Positions 1 to 7,797 of a DNA stretch of 64,000 nucleotides are shown in pieces. The notes beneath the pieces were generated by a model. The model did no database searches and was not told the origin of the DNA. It saw nothing but the letters and a program-made list of their open reading frames with translations. Every line of letters starts with the position of its first letter. The stretch's first letter is position 1. The position numbers and the translations under genes are program-made. This stretch comes from Faecalibacterium hattorii (GTDB taxonomy: Bacteria; Bacillota; Clostridia; Oscillospirales; Ruminococcaceae): positions 62,001-126,000 of the forward strand of contig NZ_PRLC01000007.1 of NCBI RefSeq assembly GCF_003287455.1, in the 5' to 3' direction.

Positions 1-24
1 CAACTTATCCCCGCGAGGGGACAA
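1..24 (+). CRISPR. Terminal repeat of a CRISPR array that lies left of the window
   Basis: The first bases match the repeat of the array at 2485-3109 (CAACTTATCCCCGCGAGGGG, then AC) with a degenerate 3' end. The array itself would lie outside the window. A hairpin terminator follows at once, as it does after the last repeat of the main array, which supports reading this as an array end transcribed left to right. Only one repeat is visible, so the call rests on similarity to the main array. Confidence 0.7.
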
Positions 25-25
25 C

Positions 26-70
26 AAAGCACCTCCGCCACTGGCGTTTTGCCAGCAGCGGAGGTGCTTT
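26..70. terminator. Hairpin terminator between an array end and the CARF-HEPN gene
   Basis: AAAGCACCTCCGC at 26-38 pairs with GCGGAGGTGCTTT at 58-70, with an inner CTGGC/GCCAG stem. T-rich sequence follows on the + strand. It can end transcripts from the array on the left and possibly also from the minus-strand gene that stops at 96. Confidence 0.75.
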
Positions 71-95
71 GTGTTATCCTTATTCTATTTACAGG

Positions 96-1559
96 TTACA
101 GGGCAAGCGCCATGCCTGCGGAAATGGTCATTGTAACAGGAAGCGCTTTGGCACCCTGAGGAACATTTGGCCTCATGGGACGGAGCTCCTGCAGGTAGTC
201 CGTCACATCCTGCAGGAGCTGCTCAATATGAGCAATGTCCAGCGGGAGAATGCGGTCGCTCTGCAAGCCAAAAGAGTTATCGTTTGCATGGTTGACCTGA
301 TTGCGGTAATGTATCACCCTTTGATAAAGCATTGCCGCTCCTTCGACCTGTCGCTGTACCTTATGGTCTATGACCAGCTGTCCAAAATCAATTGCCTCCT
401 TCACATAGTCGTGGACCTCTTCTGCACTTGCCACGCCAAACAATATATTGCCGTCTTCATTTTCTCTGTTTCTGTTCAAGCGCAAATCTGCCGTATAGTG
501 AAGTTTTTGCTGCAGCAGCGCCATCCGGCAGAAATGGAAATGAAACAATGGATACACCCATGGTTTCCCTTTGTTCTCTTTCCGTGTTTCCAAATATTTG
601 AGCCCGCTTTCCGTAGGCTGTAAAAAAATATGGCTGCAAATATACTCCGGCATCTGCTCACACAACAATGTCAGCGCCTGCTGATATAACCCATGCTTTG
701 CACACCAGCTCACCAGTTCCGGCAGCTTATCCAAAGCCCTCCGGTTATTTTCCTGTGATGCCAGCAGACCTTCGAATTCCATACGGAAACGATCATTCAA
801 CAGATGAAAAAACAGGCTGATCAGGGTTTTGCTCTCTTTAGGCGGTGTCTGTAATGCCTGTGCGATCTGACGCAGATCCTCATTCAGTGCCTGCACCCGG
901 CACAAAGCCAGATCATCCGAGAATCGATTGATGCAGGTCAGCAGCATGTGCAGAACCGGGTCGTTTTCGCCTTCGCTCTGCAAGTAATTTTTCAGCTTTT
1001 GTGCCGTTCCGGTAGAAAAGAATTCGTCCATTGCTGTGATCAGGTCGAATAAATTGTACAGCATACTGCTGTCGTGGATGCGGGAAGTCCCGTCCGGGCA
1101 CAGCTCAGAATAGATCACTCTGCGGGTCTCCACGCCTCGCAGGTCCCGCATACACCGGGCAGCTGTTACCAGCAGCATGGCAGTGTCCCGCATACCACCA
1201 GAAAGGTCGATGGAAAGGGTATCTTCTGCTTCGATTTTACCCAGCAGCAAAGAGATCGCCCGGAACTGCGCTTGATCATCCATGCTGTCCGGCACCGGGA
1301 TCACCACAAGCCGCTCTGCCGGAATGTCCACTGAAGGCAGGAACACATCCCGGAAATACTCTACAGTGGTGCAGGTTTTTCCGTCCGGCAGATGCACGGT
1401 AGGTTTGGTGCGCACCAACTCACTGCACAGCGCCAGAATGTAGTCCGGGCCTTCTTTGTGCTTTCTTAGTTCCTGAACGGCCGCTTCGTTGGTTTGGGTA
1501 TGGATATTCGGATTTCTGCCGAACGGACTCATATACAAAAGCAATACATTGCGTTCCAT
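96..1559 (-). CDS. CARF-HEPN ribonuclease of the Csm6/Csx1 kind
   Basis: This 487-residue protein is the likely signalling effector of the type III-A system. Family members bind cyclic oligoadenylate made by Cas10 through a CARF domain and then cleave RNA with a HEPN domain. The N-terminus has the early CARF strand NVLLLYMSPFGR. A second CARF motif, IDLSGGMRD, lies near residue 118. The HEPN RNase motif R-x4-H is RNQVNH at 419-424. I chose the ATG at 1559 because AGGAGG lies nine bases upstream; an earlier in-frame ATG directly abuts that site. The gene is transcribed away from the csm operon and has its own promoter. It could belong to a TM1812/Csx2-like subfamily rather than strict Csm6; the exact subfamily needs a profile search. 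Confidence 0.8.
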   Translation of the reverse strand: MERNVLLLYMSPFGRNPNIHTQTNEAAVQELRKHKEGPDYILALCSELVRTKPTVHLPDGKTCTTVEYFRDVFLPSVDIPAERLVVIPVPDSMDDQAQFRAISLLLGKIEAEDTLSIDLSGGMRDTAMLLVTAARCMRDLRGVETRRVIYSELCPDGTSRIHDSSMLYNLFDLITAMDEFFSTGTAQKLKNYLQSEGENDPVLHMLLTCINRFSDDLALCRVQALNEDLRQIAQALQTPPKESKTLISLFFHLLNDRFRMEFEGLLASQENNRRALDKLPELVSWCAKHGLYQQALTLLCEQMPEYICSHIFLQPTESGLKYLETRKENKGKPWVYPLFHFHFCRMALLQQKLHYTADLRLNRNRENEDGNILFGVASAEEVHDYVKEAIDFGQLVIDHKVQRQVEGAAMLYQRVIHYRNQVNHANDNSFGLQSDRILPLDIAHIEQLLQDVTDYLQELRPMRPNVPQGAKALPVTMTISAGMALAL

Positions 1560-1693
1560 CTTACACATCCTCCTGTTCTGTCCGCATCCGCAGCAGCTTC
1601 TGCTACCAGGTCTCATGCCGCTGTGATACGGTCACTTTGTTCGCACCGGGAAATTCTGCTACAGTTTTATCCTGGGCGGTTTCTTTTATCTGC

Positions 1694-1722
1694 ATCATAT
1701 CATGAAGCCGTTCTGCATGCAA
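1694..1722 (-). promoter_or_regulatory. Promoter of the CARF-HEPN gene
   Basis: On the minus strand TTGCAT (1717-1722) and TATGAT (1694-1699) are 17 bases apart, about 130 bases before the start codon. This separate promoter would let the effector be expressed independently of the csm operon. Confidence 0.55.
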
Positions 1723-1756
1723 GATAAAATAAAGTTTTTTCAGACCTTTATTCTTT

Positions 1757-1803
1757 CGATATTTTGTGCTATATTTAGCGTATGATCCCCGCAAGGGGGC
1801 AAC
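1757..1803 (+). CRISPR. Solitary CRISPR repeat with a leader-like flank
   Basis: A single repeat-like hairpin, ATGATCCCCGCAAGGGGGC, sits at about 1783-1801. The roughly 30 bases before it, including CTATATTTAG, closely match the bases before the first repeat of the main array (around 2469-2495). No second repeat follows, so this is a leader plus one repeat with no spacer. No gene lies in 1560-1973, and I see nothing else there apart from the promoter of the minus-strand gene. Confidence 0.65.
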
Positions 1804-1973
1804 ACCAAGCAGCACCAAAAAGAAAGACGCGGTTATTCTATGTACACGCTTTTTATGTATCTCGTTGCGCCGGCTGTAATGAACATCATTTTCAGGAAGA
1901 ATAATTTAGAACTTCTTGCTTAACTATCTGCAACTTGTGAGCTTTTTTCTTTGCAGTAACAAGGGAGTGTATT

Positions 1974-2345
1974 ATGTTCATTAACTTTACCAACCATCCG
2001 TCTGCCCAGTGGAGCGCCGAACAGAAGGCAGCAGCGCAGGCTTACGGCGAAGTGATCGACCTTGCCTTTCCTGCCATCGACCCTGCTGCGGATGAGGCGG
2101 CACTGGACTCGCTGGCATCCGCATATGCCGCCCGCATCCTGCACATGAAACCGGACGCTGTACTCTGTCAGGGCGAGTTTACCTTTGTCTACCGGGTTGT
2201 CCTGCGGCTGGAAGGAGCAGGCATCCCGGTATTTTCTGCCTGCTCTTTCCGTAAGAGTCAGGAGACCATCTCTCCGGACGGCAGCACTCTGAAGCAGAGC
2301 GTTTTCGTGTTTACCCGGTTCCGACGGTATGGTTCGCCGTCCTGA
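1974..2345 (+). CDS. Small type III CRISPR-linked protein of unknown function
   Basis: The 123-residue protein has an alternating strand/helix pattern. Recognisable blocks are FINFTNHPS at the N-terminus, GEVIDLAFPAIDP, DAVLCQGEFTF, and a late IPVFSACSFR strand. It has no membrane segment or signal peptide. The ATG is preceded by AAGGGAG at 1961-1967. It sits between the solitary repeat and the main array, in the same direction as the csm operon. I recall similar short proteins beside type III loci but cannot name the family with certainty. A Rossmann-like fold beside a CARF-HEPN gene makes a nucleotide-binding or ring-nuclease role an attractive guess. That role is inference only; nothing catalytic is visible. 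Confidence 0.65.
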   Translation: MFINFTNHPSAQWSAEQKAAAQAYGEVIDLAFPAIDPAADEAALDSLASAYAARILHMKPDAVLCQGEFTFVYRVVLRLEGAGIPVFSACSFRKSQETISPDGSTLKQSVFVFTRFRRYGSPS

Positions 2346-2373
2346 AAAGGGACTTTTTACCAACTGCGGCGTT

Positions 2374-2484
2374 TATAATCGGAGAGTCTGCATTTGTTCT
2401 TTTTTATGCAGATTTACTGCATTACAGTAAAGCAAACATTTTCCAACCTTCTGGCTCTTCCTTTTTTCGATGGGTTGTGATATA
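2374..2484 (+). promoter_or_regulatory. Leader of the main CRISPR array
   Basis: This AT-rich stretch between the 123-residue gene and the first repeat has a TATAAT at 2374-2379 with no convincing -35 box. It also has a short palindrome, TTTACTG (2413-2419) and CAGTAAA (2425-2431). Its last 35 or so bases resemble those before the solitary repeat at 1783. Array direction comes from the repeat: its 3' end ACGATAAC resembles the ACGAGAAC crRNA tag of the Staphylococcus epidermidis type III-A repeat. Confidence 0.55.
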
Positions 2485-3109
2485 TTTAGTATATGATCCC
2501 CGTAAGGGGGCGGAAATAAATGTCCGACCTCATGATATGCCGTTTCACATATTATCCCCGTAAGGGGGCGAAAACATTTAACATTTTTCAATACTCCTTT
2601 TATAATTTGATGTAAAAATTGCAACTTATCCCCGCAAGGGGACGATAACGCTTCTGTTGCAAATAGTGTATCTAAATTTACGGATTGCAACTTATCCCCG
2701 CAAGGGGACGATAACCTTAAATAAGCCATACAAGGCATCGTCTAACACAGAATTGCAACTTATCCCCGTAAGGGGACGATAATCTCGTTCCATTGTACTG
2801 GGCAACATACAAGACATCATTGCAACTTATCCCCGTAAGGGGGCGAAAACCCGAATTAATCGGTCTAATTCTCAATGTTTGATAATGTGATCCCCACAAG
2901 GGGACGATAACAGAATATCTGGCACATCAAAGAAAATGTTACAAATTGCAACTTATCCCCGCAAGGGGACGATAACCCACTTAGGTGTCAAAATAGCCTC
3001 TTCATCTACAATTGCAACTTATCCCCGCAAGGGGACGATAACTTGATGGCTGCGGTCATCTGCTGTCGGTCAAGTCCATTGCAACTTATCCCCGCAAGGG
3101 GGCAAAAAA
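2485..3109 (+). CRISPR. Type III-A CRISPR array, ten repeats
   Basis: The consensus repeat is 32 bases, starting ATTGCAACTT, with a CCCC-GCAA-GGGG hairpin and ending ACGATAAC. Full consensus copies are at 2618-2649, 2684-2715, 2945-2976 and 3011-3042; the copy at 2752-2783 differs by only two bases. The copies around 2485-2516 and 2545-2575 and at 2819-2850, 2880-2911 and 3078-3109 are degenerate, the last because its 3' end has become GGCAAAAAA. Most spacers are 33-36 bases. The array is read left to right, stops at a terminator, and lies just upstream of the csm operon. Spacer targets cannot be judged from the window. Confidence 0.95.
2577..2606 (+). promoter_or_regulatory. Possible internal promoter within the array
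   Basis: The long gap between the second and third repeats contains TTTAAC (2577-2582) and TATAAT (2601-2606) with an 18-base spacer, just before the first perfect repeat at 2618. It could drive the consensus part of the array on its own. AT-rich spacers can mimic promoters by chance. Confidence 0.35.
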
Positions 3110-3140
3110 CTCCGCACCTTTTTTGATGCGGAGTTTTTCT
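3105..3140 (+). terminator. Terminator of the main CRISPR array
   Basis: AAACTCCGCA pairs with TGCGGAGTTT and is followed by TTTCTTTTG. The left arm overlaps the degenerate end of the last repeat, so repeat and terminator are merged. Confidence 0.8.
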
Positions 3141-3228
3141 TTTGTTCAGCCTTAACCTTGCCTGTGCGGTGGTCTGTATAGAATCGAGAGGACCAGCCGG
3201 AACCGCTCAAATATTTTCCCTCGCATCT

Positions 3229-3256
3229 TTTGCATTCCGGCAGGATGTGCTATAAT
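3229..3256 (+). promoter_or_regulatory. Promoter of the csm operon
   Basis: TTTGCA (3229-3234) and TATAAT (3251-3256) are 16 bases apart, about 90 bases before the csm1 start. This is the only good promoter seen before csm1. Confidence 0.65.
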
Positions 3257-3347
3257 AAAGCAAAATGGTGACGTTTGAAACAAAATTGCCAATTTTATTT
3301 CCGGATTTTTGCGCAGTTATTTCATTGTTTGTAAAGGAGATGATATT

Positions 3348-5732
3348 TTGGATCTTCTTACCCTGCAGTCCACCTTTGGCGGGCTGCTGCACGACACCGG
3401 TAAAGCCGTGTACCGTGCAGGCGGGCAGCGTAGCAGCCACAGTGCACAGGGCTATCAATTCCTGTGCGAGATGCTGACCGGCGCAGACTGGAAACCCATT
3501 CTGGATTGTGTACGCTATCACCATGCATCCGAGCTGGAAAGCGTGCAGAACACACTGCCCAAGGACTCCCCCGCTTATATCGTTTATCTGGCCGACACCC
3601 TTTCCGCCACGGCGGACCGCCGGGAGATCGAAGGTGAAAGCAGTTCCTTCCGGCGGGACCTTCCGCTAGACTCGGTGTTCACCCACCTGAACGGTACGCA
3701 CCCCGGCTGGATGATGCCTGCGCAGCCGCAGGACGGCAGCCTGAAGCTGCCACGGCAGCAGCAGCCGCTTTCCGCTTCCGTCTATGCAGATGCCGTGCGC
3801 AAGCTGAGCGAGTGCCTGCCGGATCTGCAGCCGCAGCCGGAGTGGATCAACTCGTTGCTGGGTCTGCTGGAAACGCAGTTCAGTTGTTTTCCGTCCAGCA
3901 CCTTTACCGGCGAAAGCCCGGATGTTTCCCTGTTTGATCACGCCAAGACCACCGCAGCCATTGCGGCGTGTATCAGCGAATATGTGCAGGCAAACAACAT
4001 CACCGACCTGCGCAAGGCGCTTTTTGAGCAGGAGAAGGATTTTTGCCAGAAGGACGCCTTTCTGCTCTATACCGCTGATTTTTCCCGCATCCAGAAGTTC
4101 CTTTATACTGTCCATACCGAAAAAGCCCTGCGCTCCCTGCGCAGCCGGTCGTTCTTTCTGGAGCTGCTCATGGAGCACTATCTGGACGAGCTTCTGGCCG
4201 GGTGCGGCGTGTCCCGCGCCAACCTGATCTACAGCGGCGGCGGACACTGCTATGTGCTGCTGCCCAACACTGCCGCTGTGGCCGATACCCTGACCCGGTG
4301 GAACCGGCAGTTCAACCGCTGGCTGCTGCAGCAGTTCGGCACCCAGCTGTTTCTGGCCAACGCATGGACACCCTGCTCCGGCAGCGACCTGACCAATACC
4401 CCCGCTGAAAAAAGCCCCTACAAAGAGCTGTTCCGCCGGATGAACCGGCTGCTGGAACAGCACAAATTCCACCGCTATACCGCAGAGGATCTGCGGCAGC
4501 TGAACAGTACCGCCGCTTACCCGGATGGCCGGGAATGCAAGGTGTGCGGCACCAGTGCCAACCTTGCGGACGAGCTTTGCCCGTGGTGCAGGCTGTTTGT
4601 GGAGTTTTCCTACAAAATTCAGCACAAGAGCGTGCTGGTGGTAAGCCGTCAGCCCTCGGCAGCCGATGACTGCACGCTGCCTGCACTGGACGGCGGCAGC
4701 GAATATCTTTCCCTCACCGATCCGGCTTCCGCCCGCAAGCGCCTGAACTCTGACGAACCTATCGTGCGGGTGTATACCAAAAATGCACCGTTCACCAGTC
4801 TGACGTACAGCACCAATCTGTACGTGGGCGACTATGCCGCCAGCAACAGCATGGAAGAACTGGCCGGGCAGTCCCAGGGCGTGCGCCGTATTGCAGTCTG
4901 CCGTATGGATGTGGACAACCTCGGGCACGCATTTATCTCCGGTTTCGAGCAGGAAAACGAGAAAGACCCTGTCAAACGGATGCACTATGTTACCCTGTCC
5001 CGCACCTCGGCGTTCTCCCGGCAGATGTCACTGTTTTTCAAGTGCTACATCAACGGCATTCTCGAAGGGCTGCAAGTGAGCATTGTTTATGCCGGCGGCG
5101 ATGATGTGTTCCTTGTGGGCGCATGGAACGCTGTGCTGGAAGCAGCACAGCGCATCCAGAGCAATTTCACTGCATTTTCCTGCGGTGCACTGACCCTCAG
5201 CGCAGGCATCGGCATCTTTGATGACCATTACCCCATCCGGCTTTCCGCCGAGGAAACTGCCGCGCTGGAAGAAGCCGCCAAGCATCTGCCCGGCAAAAAT
5301 GCAGTGGCACTGTTTACGCCGGAGCGCAAAGCAGTACGGGATGCAAAGGGCAATCTGCTGGTGCAGCCGGAGCAGGGACATATCTATGCGTGGGATGTAT
5401 TCCGTACAAAGGTCCTGACCGAAAAGGTCGGCTGCCTGCAAAGCTTCTTCGGCAAGGATGACGCCGAGCATGGAAACACCATGCTCTACAATCTTCTGGC
5501 ACTGCTGCGGGAAGCAGAAAACGACCGCATCAACCTTGCACGGTACGCTTACCTGCTGGCGCGGCTTTCCCCAAAAAAGAATGCACCAGATTATAAACTT
5601 TACGAGCAATTCTCTCACAACATGATGGATTGGGCATTGGATGCCGTACAGCGTCACCAGCTCATCACCGCAATTTATATTTATGTCTATCAGAACAGAA
5701 AGGGTGGCGACACAGATGGCAGGATGGAATGA
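3348..5732 (+). CDS. csm1: Cas10/Csm1, type III-A large subunit
   Basis: The 794-residue protein is the signature subunit of the Csm effector complex. It holds an N-terminal HD nuclease motif (GGLLHDTGK, H15-D16) and, near residue 583, the GGDD motif (VYAGGDDVFLV) of the Palm domain that makes cyclic oligoadenylate from ATP. A zinc-binding cluster CxxC...CxxC begins at about C397. Both activities look intact. The start is the TTG at 3348, eight bases after AAAGGAG; an upstream TTG in the same frame has no ribosome site. It is the first gene of the operon and overlaps csm2 by 17 bases. The length is usual for the family. Confidence 0.95.
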   Translation: MDLLTLQSTFGGLLHDTGKAVYRAGGQRSSHSAQGYQFLCEMLTGADWKPILDCVRYHHASELESVQNTLPKDSPAYIVYLADTLSATADRREIEGESSSFRRDLPLDSVFTHLNGTHPGWMMPAQPQDGSLKLPRQQQPLSASVYADAVRKLSECLPDLQPQPEWINSLLGLLETQFSCFPSSTFTGESPDVSLFDHAKTTAAIAACISEYVQANNITDLRKALFEQEKDFCQKDAFLLYTADFSRIQKFLYTVHTEKALRSLRSRSFFLELLMEHYLDELLAGCGVSRANLIYSGGGHCYVLLPNTAAVADTLTRWNRQFNRWLLQQFGTQLFLANAWTPCSGSDLTNTPAEKSPYKELFRRMNRLLEQHKFHRYTAEDLRQLNSTAAYPDGRECKVCGTSANLADELCPWCRLFVEFSYKIQHKSVLVVSRQPSAADDCTLPALDGGSEYLSLTDPASARKRLNSDEPIVRVYTKNAPFTSLTYSTNLYVGDYAASNSMEELAGQSQGVRRIAVCRMDVDNLGHAFISGFEQENEKDPVKRMHYVTLSRTSAFSRQMSLFFKCYINGILEGLQVSIVYAGGDDVFLVGAWNAVLEAAQRIQSNFTAFSCGALTLSAGIGIFDDHYPIRLSAEETAALEEAAKHLPGKNAVALFTPERKAVRDAKGNLLVQPEQGHIYAWDVFRTKVLTEKVGCLQSFFGKDDAEHGNTMLYNLLALLREAENDRINLARYAYLLARLSPKKNAPDYKLYEQFSHNMMDWALDAVQRHQLITAIYIYVYQNRKGGDTDGRME

Positions 5733-6183
5733 TAATGGCCACAGCTATGGACAGCAGAAAGAGCTGCCGCCGGAGATCACGCCGAAAAAGGTGCCGGAAG
5801 ATTATGTAGACGAAGCCGAGCGTATTATGAGCAACCTGATGAGTCAGCCCAAAAAAGTGACCACTAGCAAGATCCGTGGCCTGCTGAGTCTTGTAACAGA
5901 GATTTTTAACGTTGAAAATCTCCGCACCGAAGAAGCACTTTTGCCCGAAAGTGTTGTAAAGATTAATCTGATGCGAGTTCGGGTAGCCTATGAATATGGT
6001 CGCGATACCGGAGAAAGTGTCGGTAAAGATAAAGCTTATCCCATGAAAGACTTTATTTCACAATCACATCTGCTAGAATACCTCAAGGGCATTTCCACCG
6101 ACCGTGCGGATCTGATCCGCTTTGCACACTACATGGAAGCGCTGGTCGCTTTCCACCGCTACTTTGGCGGCAAGGAGGGGTAA
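5716..6183 (+). CDS. csm2: Csm2, type III-A small subunit
   Basis: The 155-residue protein matches the helical Csm2 family, which lines the backbone of the Csm complex and contacts the target RNA. The motif VTTSKIRGLLSLV is the usual N-terminal signature, and the C-terminal part (FAHYMEALVAFHRYFGG) is also typical. I chose the ATG at 5716, which follows AAAGGGTGG and overlaps the end of csm1; the longer reading frame upstream is a csm1 shadow. csm3 starts three bases after the stop. Confidence 0.92.
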   Translation: MAGWNDNGHSYGQQKELPPEITPKKVPEDYVDEAERIMSNLMSQPKKVTTSKIRGLLSLVTEIFNVENLRTEEALLPESVVKINLMRVRVAYEYGRDTGESVGKDKAYPMKDFISQSHLLEYLKGISTDRADLIRFAHYMEALVAFHRYFGGKEG

Positions 6184-6185
6184 TT

Positions 6186-6851
6186 ATGTATGGAAAAATT
6201 CTGATCCGGTGCGATCTGGAAGTGCGCACCGGTATGCACATCGGCGGTTCCTCTGCCTTTTCTGCCATTGGTGCTGTGGACAGCCCGGTGGTGCGTGACC
6301 CTTATACCAGTTATCCCATCGTACCCGGCAGCAGTCTGAAAGGCAAACTGCGTACCCTGCTGGCCCGCAGCATCTGTCAGGATATCGAACACATGCCTGT
6401 TTTTGACAAGGACGACGAGCGCATTCTGCGCCTGTTCGGTTCCTCGGAGCCGGTGCGCCGTTCCCGCCTGCAGTTTGCGGATGCCTTTTTGTCCAATGCA
6501 AAAGAGCTTTCCAACGTGGGTGTGACCGAGGTCAAGACCGAGAACGCAATTTCCCGTGCCAACTCTGTGGCCAATCCTCGCCAGATCGAACGTGTGATCG
6601 CCGGTGCAAAGTTCGGTGTCAGCATCGTTTACGATGTGACCGACCCGGCACAGGTCGAGGAAGATCTTTCTCTTCTGGCCAAAGGCATGAAGCTGCTGCA
6701 GATGGATTATCTGGGCGGCCATGGTTCCCGCGGCAGCGGCCGTGTCAGCCTGAAAAACTTTGCGCTGGAAGGCTATGGCGCGCAGGTGGATCTCAGCCAC
6801 CTGAAATCCCTCTTTGATGAGGTGGATAGTTATGAACTATTTTCTGTTTAA
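6186..6851 (+). CDS. csm3: Csm3, backbone RAMP and target-RNA nuclease
   Basis: The 221-residue RAMP protein has the Csm3 opening (LEVRTGMHIGG), the SSLKGKLR motif and the glycine-rich LGGHGSRGSGRV near the C-terminus. Asp32 in AIGAVDSPVVRDP is at the position of the catalytic aspartate that cleaves target RNA every six bases in studied Csm3 proteins, so RNase activity is likely retained. AAGGAGGGG precedes the ATG. It overlaps csm4 by 20 bases, implying coupled translation. Confidence 0.95.
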   Translation: MYGKILIRCDLEVRTGMHIGGSSAFSAIGAVDSPVVRDPYTSYPIVPGSSLKGKLRTLLARSICQDIEHMPVFDKDDERILRLFGSSEPVRRSRLQFADAFLSNAKELSNVGVTEVKTENAISRANSVANPRQIERVIAGAKFGVSIVYDVTDPAQVEEDLSLLAKGMKLLQMDYLGGHGSRGSGRVSLKNFALEGYGAQVDLSHLKSLFDEVDSYELFSV

Positions 6852-7797
6852 GCTTCAGTTTGACACAGCTGTTCATTTCGGAGGAGCCGACTCTGCATTG
6901 TCACTTTATACCTCCGAAGAAACCCTGCGGGCAGATACCCTGTTTTCTGCCCTCTGCCATGAGACCCTCGTCCAGCATGGAGAAGAAGCTCTGGAACAAC
7001 TTTGTGCGCAGGTCCAGCAGGGAAAATTCCTGCTCAGCGATACAATGCCCTGGTATGGCGAAACGTTTTACCTGCCAAAACCCATTGCCGCGTCAGAATC
7101 CGCTGAGGAAGTGGAAACCACCCTGCGCAAAAAGGTAAAAAAACTAGCCTGGATCCCTGTGTTGGAATTTGACCGCTACGCCAGAAGCCTACATGAAGGT
7201 CATTTTACCCCTGACGAGCAACCGGAAAGCTTTGGCACCCACTATGAGCAAACCAAGGCAGCCGTTCCCATGCAGGGGGATACCATGCCGTATCAGGTTG
7301 GACTGTTTTGTTTTGCGCCGGACTGCGGACTGTATTCCATCTGCGGATTTACCGAAGACGGTCAGGATGAAGATCTGGAGTATTTGCTGAATCAGCTGGG
7401 CGCTACCGGCATCGGCGGCAAAGTCAGCTCTGGTTATGGAAAGTTCCATGTCGTGGCCAAGATTTATCTGAACGAACCTTTTGACGAACAGACAGAGTGG
7501 ATGTATCACGCTCTTTCTGCCGAGCATGCACCTTATCTGCTGCTGAGCACCAGCCTGCCGCAGACAGATGAACTGGACAGCGCGCTGAAAGACGCCTCTT
7601 TCCAGCTCGTACGCCGCAGCGGCTTCATGGCATCTGATCGTGTGGAAACGCCACTGAAGAAAAAAACGCAGTATGCCCTTTCGGCAGGATCTGTCCTGCA
7701 AAATCGTTATCAGGGTGCTTTGTATGATGTTGGCTTGTCGGATGTGCATCCGGTATACCGCTATTCCAAACCGATCTTTATGGGGGTGACATTATGA
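6832..7797 (+). CDS. csm4: Csm4, crRNA 5'-tag binding RAMP
   Basis: The 321-residue protein fits Csm4, which caps the complex and holds the 5' tag of the crRNA next to Cas10. It begins with the RAMP strand YFLFKLQFDTAVHFGG and has the early motif LRADTLFSALC and the glycine-rich GIGGKVSSGYGKF. The start at 6832 follows GAGGTGG. Its end overlaps csm5 as ATGA. Confidence 0.9.
   Translation: MNYFLFKLQFDTAVHFGGADSALSLYTSEETLRADTLFSALCHETLVQHGEEALEQLCAQVQQGKFLLSDTMPWYGETFYLPKPIAASESAEEVETTLRKKVKKLAWIPVLEFDRYARSLHEGHFTPDEQPESFGTHYEQTKAAVPMQGDTMPYQVGLFCFAPDCGLYSICGFTEDGQDEDLEYLLNQLGATGIGGKVSSGYGKFHVVAKIYLNEPFDEQTEWMYHALSAEHAPYLLLSTSLPQTDELDSALKDASFQLVRRSGFMASDRVETPLKKKTQYALSAGSVLQNRYQGALYDVGLSDVHPVYRYSKPIFMGVTL

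Noticed and set aside
1603-1818. Minus-strand open frame of 71 codons upstream of the CARF-HEPN gene
   Set aside because: It spans the effector promoter and the solitary repeat, has no good ribosome site and no protein-like features.
2373-2899. Minus-strand open frames of 121 and 60 codons across the array
   Set aside because: They translate the CRISPR repeats (recurrent SSPCGDKLQ/FRPLTGI blocks) and have no ribosome site.
3309-3347. Longer N-terminus for Csm1 from the upstream TTG
   Set aside because: The ribosome site AAAGGAG lies inside this extension and fits the TTG at 3348.
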